This document shows, piece by piece, positions 48,524-60,199 of a stretch of 64,000 bases of DNA; the first letter of the stretch is position 1; each line of letters opens with the position of its first letter. Origin of the DNA: Aphrophora alni (taxonomy: Eukaryota; Arthropoda; Insecta; Hemiptera; Aphrophoridae); NCBI GenBank assembly GCA_963513935.1, contig OY740768.1:33664216-33728215 (forward strand), given 5' to 3'. The notes below the pieces were generated by a model. That model worked only from the letters and a program-made list of their open reading frames with translations. It made no database searches and was not told the origin of the DNA. The position numbers and the translations under genes were made by a program.

Positions 48524-48700
48524 TAAAGATAATAAAACACAATTATTTATTTTTGTAATATCCACTTTTAATTAGTCTAGCCGTCTGTAATACAGTCTGT
48601 AATACAGCCTCGTCAATGCCTTAGCAGGCGAAACCATTGGTCGGCTAGACTAATTAAAAGTGGATATTACAAAATAAATAATTGTGTTTTATTATCTTTA
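48524..48700. mobile_element. MITE-like palindromic element with 58-bp arms
   Basis: The left arm starts taaagataataaaacacaat at 48524 and runs to ctagccg at 48583. The right arm, from cggctag at 48642 to ttattatcttta at 48700, is its near-perfect complement, with one extra T in the left arm. The core repeats tctgtaatacag twice and carries gcc-ttagca-ggc-gaaacc-att-ggtc, a pair of short hairpins. The outermost TA on each side fits TA target duplication, as in Tc1/mariner-like MITEs, but the two cannot be distinguished from arm ends. A partial relative lies at 11745-11860. No protein is encoded. Confidence 0.85.
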
Positions 48701-49479
48701 TTTAATTGTTTTTTTTAATGGTGCAAACGGCATTTCGGTGTATTTTTTTTATAAAATAGGTTAGGAATAGTTAACTTAATTATAAACATGTATTGCTTGA
48801 AGATATTGTAGTAAACATAATTTATTTCTGAGTATCATTAATATCGTGAAGACAGACTTAACAAGATATGTCAAACGCCTAACATATGTTTATTACCTTC
48901 ACAGGAAACTAATTCAGTATAGCGTACCAAATTTGATTTGTTTATTCGTTAAATTTTTAAGTCCAAAGTTCTATTTATTTTTTTTTCTGTGTGAGAATGG
49001 ATTAGTGTTCTTCCTTAAGTAGTGTAGCTGCATAATTTAGTAGCCCGATTGATAATGTTTACTACTTTGTGTTTAAAAATAACTAACTTATTTAATACTC
49101 TTTTTCGTAAGAGATTTTCATTATATTTTATGTTGTCAACTTACCTTAAACCTAGTGACTTATAGTGACCTCTACCTTAAACCGCAATAAATTTAAAATG
49201 ACAACTATTAATTTTAACATCTTTAAAGGAAAGCTTTTGTATTTTTTACGACGATTAACACGAAATGTATCACTAGTTTTGTTCAATTTAGGTATACATT
49301 TTAAAATGGAAACTGTGAATTTTTACTTATTTTTTAATATATACCAATTTCTATGACACTATGTTTTCCTTGTTTGGATAATCTGAACACGAATTTGTCA
49401 CTAAACCATAACTAAATTTTTAAAATGGGTTTTTTAAATAAATTTATTTACACTAGAGCGTGAATGCGCACGCACGCGG

Positions 49480-49481
<2 letters not shown>
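48701..49481. other. AT-rich stretch without a recognised gene
   Basis: A plus-strand frame (49165-49356) repeats an ATTTTAAAATGG-like phrase twice, without recognisable domains. No gene is called. Confidence 0.5.

Positions 49482-49568
<87 letters not shown>
49482..49568. repeat. Compound (CA)n(TA)n microsatellite
   Basis: About 15 CA units pass directly into about 25 TA units and end tacacacaga. A CG-rich lead (gcgcacgcacgcgggcgc) precedes. Confidence 0.97.
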
Positions 49569-50109
49569 GACAATGTAAATGAGAAAATCATTAATATACT
49601 CATATAGCGTCCCTTTAAGAAAGAGCTATGTTTTATGTGCTATATCCTCTAGCAGTAAATATCGTTTTAATTCACCCTAGCACACTTTTAACTATACTTC
49701 GACTTTCAATTTTGTTTGAAACATATTAATTTTTTTAATTGACCAAACTGGGCCCTAAATTTTAAAATGTCTAATGTTTTAAATAAATCCCATGTATGAT
49801 GTTAAACTGCTGATTTGGGGTTCAGAATCCATTAGGTCATAAGAACACTGCTCAATGGGTCTCGATTCTCCGAAACCTGAATGTCAGACAATCTGTTAAT
49901 GCAGATAATATTTACTTATTTCCCTAACTGTAAAGGGCCTTTGATGACTTTCATAGATTCGTGAGACTCGATACAAATGAGTGGGAGGATCATCAGAAGA
50001 GTACAACAAGGGCGAGGGGACTCTATCTGTTGACCATGCGTCAGTAGATAGAGTCAAATATTTGGAATTCCTCATCAGTCTTAGATTTTGGGGGGGTTTA
50101 GGACTCGAG
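49569..50109. other. AT-rich stretch without a recognised gene
   Basis: The composition becomes more GC-rich towards 50.0 kb, near the LINE fragment. The stretch from about 49850 may belong to that fragment's 3' part, but no motif shows this. Confidence 0.4.
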
Positions 50110-50400
50110 GCCCCAACACGTCAAGACTTATTGTGCTCCCTAATAGACCTAGCAGGACAGGCCAGCCTTTGAGCCTTCTACGAGACTCAGCAGGTTTTAT
50201 CCAATGTCAGGATCAGCATCTTTCCCTCTTAGTTTCCAGTCCTTAACAATCTATAAAAATGTGTCTGGCAGTATCATCGGATTGGACTGTTTGCATAGTT
50301 CGTTTTCCTCAACTATGCCTAATTTAAGCAGGTGCTCTTTGAAGACAGACTTAGGTCCAAAAATGTTCCAATTACTGATAAAGTAACTCTTAATTAGGAG
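50110..50400 (-). pseudogene. LINE ORF2 C-terminal (zinc-knuckle) fragment, frameshifted
   Basis: On the minus strand one frame reads LIKSYFISNWNIFGPKSVFK then EHLLKLGIVEENELCKQ. After a shift the next gives DDTARHIFIDC, a stop, then GLETKREDADPDIG. GPKSVFKEHLLKLGI plus C-x2-(C)...TARHIF-x2-C follows the pattern of the zf-RVT tail that closes RNase H-bearing LINE polyproteins, like the copy at 16.35 kb (HLRKHLHRI, then CRKCGLTEESAEH). It differs enough to be another family. No RNase H core was recovered and the ends are uncertain. Confidence 0.6.
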
Positions 50401-50790
50401 GCAGGACTTACAACAAACAATACGGCTGCTAATAAGACAATGCCTAGAGAGATAACATCTACAAAATAATGTGGTTGGTGAACAAAACGTAACTATATTG
50501 GTTCTCTTCCTATTGAAAGTAGGAAGATTTCATGAACTTGGAAGGGCTTTTGTAGAGCCTGGTATCCTTAATGATACCAAGTTCTCCGTAGATTTCTTAA
50601 AATACCTAGAGAGGATGTGGGGAAAATTCTAATCTATATATTTTACAATAGATTAATTTTGGTTAGTAGAGAGACTCTACCTAAAACAGTTAAATAAAGT
50701 TAATTCACTTAAATCATGAAAGGAAAAACGTTAAAATTTTGTAGAATATTCTTTCTGGCAGGATATTAAAATCGGGTTTAACCAAATTTG
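50401..50790. other. Probable old repeat sequence
   Basis: May be further 5' LINE sequence on the minus strand, but no motif could be read. Confidence 0.3.
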
Positions 50791-50834
50791 AAAGAAAGAA
50801 AAAGAAAAGAAAAAGAAAAAGAAAAGAAAAAAAA
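50791..50834. repeat. (AAAAG)n-type simple repeat
   Basis: aaagaaagaaaaagaaaag and similar purine units occur. Confidence 0.9.
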
Positions 50835-52637
50835 TTCATATTTGACTAATTTCTTTTGAATAAACATAATGTTTTTAATAATATCATATTAACTTTAGTT
50901 GCTCAAACCCACCAAATTTTTTGAAACAAAAATCAAATATGGAATCTAAAACGTAGAATGAAACCTAATGTGACAATAGGCCTCCGCTTATGACCCAAGA
51001 CAAACAGTGTCTTGTATTTAAGTCTTTCTTTATTATTTGTAGGCAGGAAAATTACGGAAAGCTTTAATGATTCAGACTAAATAAATACAGAGTAAATCAA
51101 ACCGTACCTATTTCCTTCTTCACTGGTTATTTAGACCGTAACTGGAAAAAAATACTATTGACATAATATTATTAGTTATTTAATTATACAACGGATTGTA
51201 CAAACTTGTAACGCATAGTTAAAAAATAGTAAAAATATGAAAAATATTTTCCTTAATAATTTACAAACACTCAATTCTTTAGACATAAAATATAATATTT
51301 TATTGTGTACCTAAATATTATCTTTAGAGAACCCCCCCCCCTCGTGACAGCTTAAGGGTTGGATGATTTAATTGAAATCGTCGTATATAGAGCCAAGTGT
51401 CTTAACACTTTACACTTTTGTTAAGTACTATATATAATTAATTACAAGGATTTTGTAATGACGAACAATATTCCTCACTTTTCTACATCTATTCAAGCGA
51501 AACCATTCACATACTCATACCTTATACCCATGTGGGGATAATTACTTTTAATAAAAATGCACTTTCAGAAATATATAATTAGTAAGAAATATATTTTTTC
51601 TAGAAATATATTTTATGCACTAGTAAGAAATATATAATTTCTTTTATAATCTAGGTAACTCACGCATTCTCGTTATGTTGGAATATTTCCCTTTCTTTAA
51701 CATAAAAATTCTACTCTCCCTCTCTTTCTATATAAAAATAAATAACTTTTACTTACCTACATATTCTTTTTCTCACTATCATTATCGTTCATCTATTGGA
51801 CTATTATATTTATTTTCAACGACAAATCTACCCAGGAAGCCTATATACGATATAATGTGCATTTCAAATCTGAATGTAAGAAACATCCATTAAATACAGT
51901 TTTAGAGAATAAATGATGGCGATGTTATTATACAACAAGTACTGCATTACAATATCGACCTAAGCCACCTTTGTTGCTGAATACTGCATTCTGACAGACG
52001 TCGTTGTCTGTTTGCCATTGCGTCATAATGCATATCTCTGACAGTCAGGTTTTTCTATTTATCCAACATTCATGAAGTCACAATCCTTCGAACTAAGTCA
52101 GCCGTAAGACAGTAATACACTTGTGCGCTACACTTTTACACTTGAAGATAGTAATTCTTCAATAATCTCAGATTGTTACGCATACAAATTTAAATGTTTA
52201 TTTAAATCTTGAATGACATCTACATCACTTTTATTTTTCTGTAATTTAAACTCATTTACAACAATGATTAGATAAAGATTGGTTAACCCTAGTATAAAAA
52301 CCATTTTGATCTAAATTAACTAACTTCACATTATTAACCAATTAGAAACGTATAACTGACTTTTCACCTTGGAAGTTTTAATACATTGAAATCCTTCTTG
52401 TAAACCCAACGTGGCTACAGCCTAGCACGCGACATGTCATCCGACGATAATTATAATAGAAATTATAAACAACAAAACCGCTATAATAGGCTTAGCTTTA
52501 GACCTTTTTTTTTCAAGTTACTACTTTTAGTTTCAGTTTCTAGAGTAGTTTTAGGTTCCTAAGGCTACAATGGTCTACTACATGCTTTATTTTTATTATT
52601 AAGTTTTGGATTTATCACTTAATAGTTAAAATTGATC
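50835..52637. other. AT-rich stretch without a recognised gene
   Basis: A poly-C tract lies near 51331-51340. The open frame at 51675-51893 is low complexity. It ends at the target site of the LTR element. Confidence 0.5.
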
Positions 52638-52641
52638 CATA
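52638..52641. repeat. Target-site duplication CATA, left
   Basis: CATA directly precedes the 5' LTR and recurs directly after the 3' LTR at 58888-58891. Confidence 0.8.
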
Positions 52642-54717
52642 TGTAACATCCTAATTCAAAATCACATCTGCAAAATAAATTCATTCACTCGTCTCTCCAT
52701 ATTCAACTTCCGTCCCTTGACAGATGCTGGCACCTGGCGACATTCTCCAAAACTAAGCATCGCATGACATCTAAGTGCAAAGTACAACGGCTGGCCAGCC
52801 TAGCTGTTTTAATACCCGTTGCCAGTCATTCTGAAATCACTCACGATGTTCTACATTCTATTATAAGCTCCGTCAGACATTTTTTTTTTTTTGTTCTCAA
52901 AATTACAACTCAGTTTCTAAACGATATGTTAAGTTACAGTTTTGTGCGCTTTAGTTTTTTTTTTTAAAAAAATGTTAAATAAATTACTATTTTTCACGGC
53001 ACAAGCTCACGTGAACTGCGACAGGATTTTCCAGGTATTCAGCTTTACAGATTTTATCATATCTTAAATTTTGTTAATGCTTTAAAATATTTTGTTAATT
53101 ATCATGTATTCTTTAAAATATGTATTTCATGTTTTATTTAATATTCTATGTTCTTTTTGAAACTGAATGATTATAAAAATTTTCTTTTCTTAAAACATAC
53201 TTTACAAAACCTTGCAAAGGCACATTTTAAGTTTTGAACAATTATGTGAAATAGGTGCAAACTAATGTTGAACATTAAATGATCAGAATATCTTATTGAA
53301 CATGTCAAATATAAAACAATTAGAGAAATCTATTCTAAATCAGAAAATTTCGTTTTACAGACTTTTGCAGATCTTTGCAAGTCTTATACAAGCTTTGTTT
53401 TAAACGAAACTAAATATATATAAATAGATTTATAATCATCTAAGAAGCTTTTAATTACAATCTTAACGAATTTCTGTGATACAAGCATTTTTCTTTAATT
53501 TTGACAAATAACCAGATATTTGCTTTAATAATGAACATTAATGCTACAACATGTCTGATTTTGCACAGACGCTAAAAAACATGTTTTTTGCTATAGCTAA
53601 TACGCTGGTAGAAGAAACTCAGCAATTCTTGCCTCAGATTGCATAGACCAGCCAAAGATCTAAACATGTTTCGTCCTGTTGGCAAAACACGTTTTTTTTA
53701 AAATACCTTCAGAGTTTCAAGTGCACAAAAGTGATGTTTAAAAAAAAAACTGACTTTACAGAACTTTAATTAAACTCATATTGTACATGTGCCTAAATTG
53801 CTTCAGCAAATATTTTTTTTTTTTCTCTTTAAGCTATCTTTTAGATGTAGACTTGTGTAGTTATTTATAAATTATATAACAAATCATTGGGTGGAGCCTG
53901 CATGCAAACTTTCGGTCCTAACAACCTCCAAGAGGTTATTTTCTAAATTAACATAATTGACGTCAATTTAAAAATTTCAATATCCAAAATTTATATTTTT
54001 TTTTTTTTTCTATAAACTTCTCATTTTATAATAAATTCTTGTATTTTAAAATATATAAACTTATTGGCCAATATAGCATTTAAGAAATTTATCAAACCAG
54101 TAATATTATGTAACTTTAGTCTAGTGATGAACTTGTTTACAATAGATATGAATTTTTCGTATTTAAAACATCAAACTCATTTATAATTTTTTTTTTCATT
54201 GTTAAATTCTGTAACTGTTTTAAAAACTATCATCTCATAAAGTAAAAGGGGGGAATAAATATCAGTATCTTTTCATCTTTTTTTATTTTGTAATTTTTAC
54301 ATTAAGGGCGTATATTTTTTTTTTTGGATTAATTATAATCCTGTTAATTATTAAGCTGTGCTCATTGTCTTTTTTGTTAAATTTTGTAACTATAAATATA
54401 TATAAACTAAAAGGTGGGATAAATTTTCAGAATCTATTGATTAATTTTTTTTTTATTTAAATTATTATATGTTACATTAAGGGCGTATAACTTTTATTAG
54501 TTATAATATTGTTAATCATAAGCTGTTTATGATGATTTGTCTCAGGATGTCTTTCTAAGTTGTAAATGATAAAATCTGAACCGTCGAAATTTCTTTTGTT
54601 TAAATAAATTTGAGCCTTGTTAATTACTAAATTTGTCTTTGTCTTTTTTACTTTTCTTTTTCAAACATTGTTACCATTTTGGTTCCGCCTTTCTTAAATT
54701 TAAGTCCCCTGGTAACA
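52642..54717 (+). repeat. 5' LTR (2076 bp)
   Basis: Begins tgtaacatcctaattcaaaa and ends aagtcccctggtaaca. It is aligned end to end with 56817-58887. The differences noticed are gaacttgtttac versus gaacctgtttac (near 54130/58297), aaaaggtgggat versus aaaaggggggat (near 54410/58580), a change beside the T run after gggcgtata (near 54310/58480), and several T- or A-run lengths. It contains no recognisable coding region and would carry the promoter and polyadenylation signals, which cannot be fixed by eye. Confidence 0.95.
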
Positions 54718-54723
54718 TGTTTC

Positions 54724-54742
54724 TGGTAGCAGAGCGTGGTTT
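54724..54742 (+). promoter_or_regulatory. Primer binding site, initiator-Met tRNA type
   Basis: tggtagcagagcgtggttt starts six bases after the 5' LTR. It matches the complement of the 3' end of eukaryotic initiator methionine tRNA (TGGTAGCAGAGCATGGTTT) with one difference (G for A at position 13). This is where minus-strand DNA synthesis would be primed. Confidence 0.9.
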
Positions 54743-56600
54743 TCTCTAAATTATAGAGTGGTTAATTTTAAATCCTGGAACCGTAGTTAATTTTCAAAAT
54801 TTTGCATTGGATCCATCTAAATTTAAATTCAAAAAATTTTCTTTTGTTAAACAAGGCTCAATTTTATGTTTTGCAGCTTTTTTCAAATACTGCACAACTA
54901 TTGCTGATGAAATTTTTTTTAAATATTTAAATCTATATAAACCTATTAGTCTCTTTTTTTAATTTATTTTCATATAAACACTTTACACAAAAACTTCTAA
55001 ACCAATTTTGATAAAATTTTTTTTTATTATTTTCTCTGCTTAAATAAATTTTTTTTATATATTTACATACATTGCACACTCTCGTCATTCACTGAATTTG
55101 ATCCAGACAGCGGGCTCATTCGGGAATTCCAAAAAAAAATTTAAATAAATAATAAAACCCAAAAATAGTTAGAAACAAAAAAAAACAAAAAAATTCAAAA
55201 TTTCCTTCAAAAAATTTTCTCGAGTTTTCTTTCGCTTGTCTGTATTAATTCATACTTACACACACACATATACACAACAATTACACAACATATAATTCTC
55301 GAGTCATTCTCTGGTCCTTCTCTTCATTTTGTATCATCTTAAAAGAATTTTTTTTTTTTTAAATCACTTGGTTAATTTTTTTTTTTTATCAGCAATAGTT
55401 AAAATGGCAGTGGATTTGCTGAGATTAGTAGACGCATTAAAGAACACTGAGCTCGCTTTCATTTTGTTTTGTCATCTTGAAAGAAAATTATTTTTATTTT
55501 TTTTTTTTTTTATCATCATGGTTGTGGACTGGTTGATGCAGATGGTGCTACTTGCTTGTTAATTAAAATATTGAACACTGATTGAATAATATAACTTGTG
55601 TAGTAAATTTTTTTTTTTTCTTCTTCCAAATTATAGGGGCCCAGTTTGTAAGTAGGACAACATAGTTGGCCTGTTTGTCTTTCTTAAATTATTTGGTTGT
55701 TTGTTATTAGCAGGTCAACATGTTTGTTTCCTAATTTAGTTTTTTTTATTAGGGTTGAGAAAACCGGAGTTGGGTTTTCTCACATTGTGGGTCACCTTTT
55801 TATACTGTCTTTTTGCCACACTCTTTTTTTTGCTACACTTCCTTCACACTTTTTATAATCACAACATATTTTGATGAAATTTTTTTTTTACACATTTTTT
55901 TTTGATTAAATTAAATTCCTTTTTTTTTTGGGGCACATGATACACATATAAGACCTTAAGTCAAACATCACATGCCCTGCCTTGGGCACTAAAACAATTT
56001 TGACTCCCCAACGTTTCATACTGCTTCTTTGTTTATTTTTAAAAAAGGATTATTTGTTTAGACCTTTCAAAATTCTTTTTTCTCACGGAAATTGTTAAGA
56101 GCCGTGAATAGTTTAAATTTTTCTTCGTATGGGAGAAGAGGAATTTAAAAATAACGACGCTGAGCATGATCTGACCTAATTGGCTTCAGGAATTTTTGGG
56201 TTTATTTTTATTTCTTTTTATATATATATTGTAAAGGTCGGCTCAGAGGATACTCCCCCCGTCTGAGTCCGGCCTTTTCCTGAAGTCCAATGTGCTATGC
56301 ACATTCCCTCCCCTGGTCCCCGGAGTGGTCACCTCCACTTGGTATCCCGAGGTGCCACTCCACCCCTTTCCCCACGTACCTTAGAGTACAAAGTCAGTTC
56401 ATGCACAGCAATGTCGACCTTTGCGTCATCCTTCAGCTCTTTCTCTCCTGGGCTTATCCCAATTATAGGTGGGAAGAGCTGAGACGCTGTAGAAATTTCA
56501 AAATTTAATAAGTAATTGCCGAAGGAGGCTTCACCCTAGAGTGGTGACTATAAAAGCATTATGAAGCGTTGTTTCTATCAGGTGCCCCTGACTTCAAAAT
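54743..56600 (+). other. Non-coding interior of the LTR element
   Basis: T-rich, with many T runs of 8-12 bases. It contains no pol domain in any frame. A ggtcggctcagagg...ctgagtccggcc inverted pair lies near 56236-56274 and might be a packaging or dimerisation hairpin, though this is speculative. Confidence 0.6.
55404..55562 (+). CDS. Small open frame inside the LTR element, function unknown
   Basis: ATG in a favourable context (taaaATGG) opens MAVDLLRLVDALKNTELAF and runs 52 codons through a T-run-encoded FLFFFFFII segment to MVVDWLMQMVLLAC. Its first 20 residues are protein-like and could be the start of a decayed gag, but there is no nucleocapsid knuckle and the length is far below a real Gag. 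Confidence 0.2.
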   Translation: MAVDLLRLVDALKNTELAFILFCHLERKLFLFFFFFIIMVVDWLMQMVLLAC

Positions 56601-56790
56601 TTTGGTGGGAGGCCCTTCTGGCCACTTCTTTAGAATTTTCTTGGAGGCCCATCTGGCCCTTTGTCTCTCCTTTTCAAAATTTTGTAGGAGGCCCTTCAGG
56701 CCCCTATCTTCGAACTTTTGTTGGAGGCCCTTCTGGCCCCTTTTCTAAATTTTGTGAGAGGCCCTTCTGGCCTCCTTTCTGACTCCACCC
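56600..56790 (+). repeat. ~35-bp tandem repeat near the 3' end of the LTR element interior
   Basis: ggaggcccttctggcc-type units recur at 56608, 56643, 56687, 56723 and about 56757 (steps of 35, 44, 36 and 34). One plus frame reads repeats of FVGGPSGP, and a neighbouring frame reads WRPIWPF. These lie within 240 bases of the polypurine tract. Confidence 0.85.
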
Positions 56791-56803
56791 CAACTCCGTC
56801 TTT

Positions 56804-56816
56804 CGGGGGGGAGAGC
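56804..56816 (+). promoter_or_regulatory. Polypurine tract
   Basis: cgggggggagagc abuts the TG that starts the 3' LTR. This is the expected position of the plus-strand primer in LTR retrotransposons. Confidence 0.88.
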
Positions 56817-58887
56817 TGTAACATCCTAATTCAAAATCACATCTGCAAAATAAATTCATTCACTCGTCTCTCCATATTCAACTTCCGTCCCTTGACAGAT
56901 GCTGGCACCTGGCGACATTCTCCAAAACTAAGCATCGCATGACATCTAAGTGCAAAGTACAACGGCTGGCCAGCCTAGCTGTTTTAATACCCGTTGCCAG
57001 TCATTCTGAAATCACTCACGATGTTCTACATTCTATTATAAGCTCCGTCAGACATTTTTTTTTTTTGTTCTCAAAATTACAACTCAGTTTCTAAACGATA
57101 TGTTAAGTTACAGTTTTGTGCGCTTTAGTTTTTTTTTTAAAAAAAATGTTAAATAAATTACTATTTTTCACGGCACAAGCTCACGTGAACTGCGACAGGA
57201 TTTTCCAGGTATTCAGCTTTACAGATTTTATCATATCTTAAATTTTGTTAATGCTTTAAAATATTTTGTTAATTATCATGTATTCTTTAAAATATGTATT
57301 TCATGTTTTATTTAATATTCTATGTTCTTTTTGAAACTGAATGATTATAAAAATTTTCTTTTCTTAAAACATACTTTACAAAACCTTGCAAAGGCACATT
57401 TTAAGTTTTGAACAATTATGTGAAATAGGTGCAAACTAATGTTGAACATTAAATGATCAGAATATCTTATTGAACATGTCAAATATAAAACAATTAGAGA
57501 AATCTATTCTAAATCAGAAAATTTCGTTTTACAGACTTTTGCAGATCTTTGCAAGTCTTATACAAGCTTTGTTTTAAACGAAACTAAATATATATAAATA
57601 GATTTATAATCATCTAAGAAGCTTTTAATTACAATCTTAACGAATTTCTGTGATACAAGCATTTTTCTTTAATTTTGACAAATAACCAGATATTTGCTTT
57701 AATAATGAACATTAATGCTACAACATGTCTGATTTTGCACAGACGCTAAAAAACATGTTTTTTGCTATAGCTAATACGCTGGTAGAAGAAACTCAGCAAT
57801 TCTTGCCTCAGATTGCATAGACCAGCCAAAGATCTAAACATGTTTCGTCCTGTTGGCAAAACACGTTTTTTTTAAAATACCTTCAGAGTTTCAAGTGCAC
57901 AAAAGTGATGTTTAAAAAAAAACTGACTTTACAGAACTTTAATTAAACTCATATTGTACATGTGCCTAAATTGCTTCAGCAAATATTTTTTTTTTCTCTT
58001 TAAGCTATCTTTTAGATGTAGACTTGTGTAGTTATTTATAAATTATATAACAAATCATTGGGTGGAGCCTGCATGCAAACTTTCGGTCCTAACAACCTCC
58101 AAGAGGTTATTTTCTAAATTAACATAATTGACGTCAATTTAAAAATTTCAATATCCAAAATTTATATTTTTTTTTTTCTATAAACTTCTCATTTTATAAT
58201 AAATTCTTGTATTTTAAAATATATAAACTTATTGGCCAATATAGCATTTAAGAAATTTATCAAACCAGTAATATTATGTAACTTTAGTCTAGTGATGAAC
58301 CTGTTTACAATAGATATGAATTTTTCGTATTTAAAACATCAAACTCATTTATAATTTTTTTTTTTCATTGTTAAATTCTGTAACTGTTTTAAAAACTATC
58401 ATCTCATAAAGTAAAAGGGGGGAATAAATATCAGTATCTTTTCATCTTTTTTTATTTTGTAATTTTTACATTAAGGGCGTATAATTTTTTTTTTTGGATT
58501 AATTATAATCCTGTTAATTATTAAGCTGTGCTCATTGTCTTTTTTGTTAAATTTTGTAACTATAAATATATATAAACTAAAAGGGGGGATAAATTTTCAG
58601 AATCTATTGATTAATTTTTTTTTTATTTAAATTATTATATGTTACATTAAGGGCGTATAACTTTTATTAGTTATAATATTGTTAATCATAAGCTGTTTAT
58701 GATGATTTGTCTCAGGATGTCTTTCTAAGTTGTAAATGATAAAATCTGAACCGTCGAAATTTCTTTTGTTTAAATAAATTTGAGCCTTGTTAATTACTAA
58801 ATTTGTCTTTGTCTTTTTTACTTTTCTTTTTCAAACATTGTTACCATTTTGGTTCCGCCTTTCTTAAATTTAAGTCCCCTGGTAACA
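56817..58887 (+). repeat. 3' LTR (2071 bp)
   Basis: Near-identical direct copy of the 5' LTR, starting tgtaacatcctaattcaaaa and ending cccctggtaaca. It is five bases shorter because of homopolymer differences. Confidence 0.95.
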
Positions 58888-58891
58888 CATA
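58888..58891. repeat. Target-site duplication CATA, right
   Basis: CATA directly follows the terminal CA of the 3' LTR and is identical to 52638-52641. Confidence 0.8.
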
Positions 58892-59164
58892 CTTGGTCCT
58901 TGAGGATTTTGTACAGATCCTAACCCATAGAACAAATTGTGTGGGTTTTTTAAAAACCTATTTTTATTCTAACAAAACTATCTTTATATTATGTGATCAT
59001 TTAAATTTAAATAAAATAACGTTTACTCAAAAGTTGATAAAATCAAAACGCTGTAAAAAGTCTCTTTATACTCTAAGAAAAAGACACTATCTAATAATCA
59101 ACATGCTTTGACTATAAACAAACAAGTGTGTAGCCATTCTTTCGCATATTACTAATTTTAGATT

Positions 59165-59345
59165 CTTTCCTCACCTAATACTCAGGAGCTAACTTTAATG
59201 AGAACGTGCTTAGGAATCCCGAGGGACGTAGCTGGATACTTTTTTTCAATGTAGTCTTGGGTTACATTCCTCTGTTTAATCTTTCCTATGACCAAGTCTT
59301 CTCTTTTTCGACCTTTAGTGAATTTGGGGTCCAAAGCTATACAGC
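59165..59345 (-). repeat. Dispersed coding-like family, copy C
   Basis: On the minus strand a 67-codon frame (59182-59385) is open and holds ALDPKFTKGRKREDLVIGKI then KQRNVTQDYIEKKYPATSLG. Of the five copies this one has the longest uninterrupted frame. DLV-x-K...K-x-R-x-VTQ...EKK aligns with the broken frames of copies A, B and E. Protein family not recognised. Confidence 0.5.
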
Positions 59346-59619
59346 CAGAGACGTACAGAAGAGGTTTTTTTTTGTTTTTACGCAAAAAGAAAAAATTTAA
59401 AAAAATCTACAATCACCCCTGGGTACACGAGAGAGACTTGACCTTAAAGTCTCTCTATAACTATCTTTAACCAATGCATGAATATAAATCAAGAATTAAA
59501 ATAACAATGTTTCTTTGTATTGATCAAATTCGTTGCGCTAACTAATATTGTGCTCACCTACTTTGTTGATTGTAGTTTCTGACATATTATAGGGAAAGTT
59601 ATATGATTAGTCAAAAAAA

Positions 59620-59780
59620 TGATCTCACGTTTTACGGATATATCTGTTTTGAGGAACTTTATGTGTATGTGTCTCACTGTCAATCTGTTTGTTAGTCTGT
59701 CTGTATGTTGACTCTATAGTCCAAAAAACGAGAAGAGAGGTTTTAATCAAATTTGGTTTGTAAGCTTTTTTTAATTTCAA
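59620..59780 (-). repeat. Interspersed-repeat tail, minus strand
   Basis: Read on the minus strand: aaatttgattaaaacctc, ttttttggactatagagtca, catacagacagac, tcaaaacagatatatccgt. This is the same theme order as repeat family 2, strongly diverged. Confidence 0.45.
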
Positions 59781-60170
59781 AATTTGAAAAATACATAAAT
59801 CTAAAACTCATAAATCTAATTTTCAGATCTAATTATAATGATCAAACTTAGCTAAATCGTATCAACAGATTTCCCATAAGAAATACCTAGGAGGAAACTC
59901 AGTATTAAGGTAACTTATTTAATTTTTGTTTTCACAAAAAAGGAATCAGAGGCATTTTTGGAAAGAAACACAAATATTATTTTTGGTTTTGTTGGTTTTT
60001 CTGTGAGAAATGTTTTTGCCCCTTTATTTTCAACTCTGCTTAAAATATAAAGCAATTCTTATTTGCGTGTCAGACTGCATTATTTACATATAAATCAAGT
60101 TACATTCTATGATGCTGCTTCACTTTATAATCTAACATTGTGTATTTAATTTAAAGACAAGTCAACTTAC
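59781..60170. other. AT-rich stretch without a recognised gene
   Basis: Nothing recognisable was seen. Confidence 0.5.
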
Positions 60171-60199
60171 CATGTCACTGATGACACTCAGCTTATTCT
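60171..60199 (-). CDS. Candidate 29-base microexon (unproven)
   Basis: On the minus strand an acceptor, cccttgtttcattag, precedes and a consensus donor, gacatg|gtaagttg, follows. Only one frame is open, reading (x)NKLSVISDM. The splice signals are good, but 29 bases cannot be identified and such pairs arise by chance. Confidence 0.18.

Larger units (their letters stand above)
52638..58891 (+). mobile_element. Structurally complete non-autonomous LTR retrotransposon (LARD-type)
   Basis: Two long direct repeats of about 2.07 kb begin TG and end CA. They flank a 2.1-kb interior that starts with a primer binding site and ends with a polypurine tract, and they are bordered by the 4-base duplication CATA (52638-52641 and 58888-58891). 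These features together define a complete retrotransposon, with its sense strand plus. The interior has no reverse transcriptase, integrase, protease or RNase H, so it must use proteins from another element. Large pol-less elements of this kind are called LARDs. The LTRs show only a few substitutions plus homopolymer length changes by eye, so insertion was recent on an evolutionary scale. A 4-base duplication suits Ty3/gypsy-type integrases; the superfamily is otherwise unknown. Confidence 0.93.

Noticed and set aside
48595..48660. Hammerhead-like arrangement gcc...ggc-gaaacc-att-ggtc-ggctagac in the 48.5-kb palindrome
   Set aside because: Stem-like parts and a GUC-like site are present, but the obligatory CUGANGA block is missing in this copy and in the 11.8-kb copy.
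56290..56942. Several overlapping plus-strand frames in the LTR element interior and start of the 3' LTR
   Set aside because: They arise from the GC-rich tandem repeat and T-poor stretch, overlap in different frames, and show no retroelement domain.
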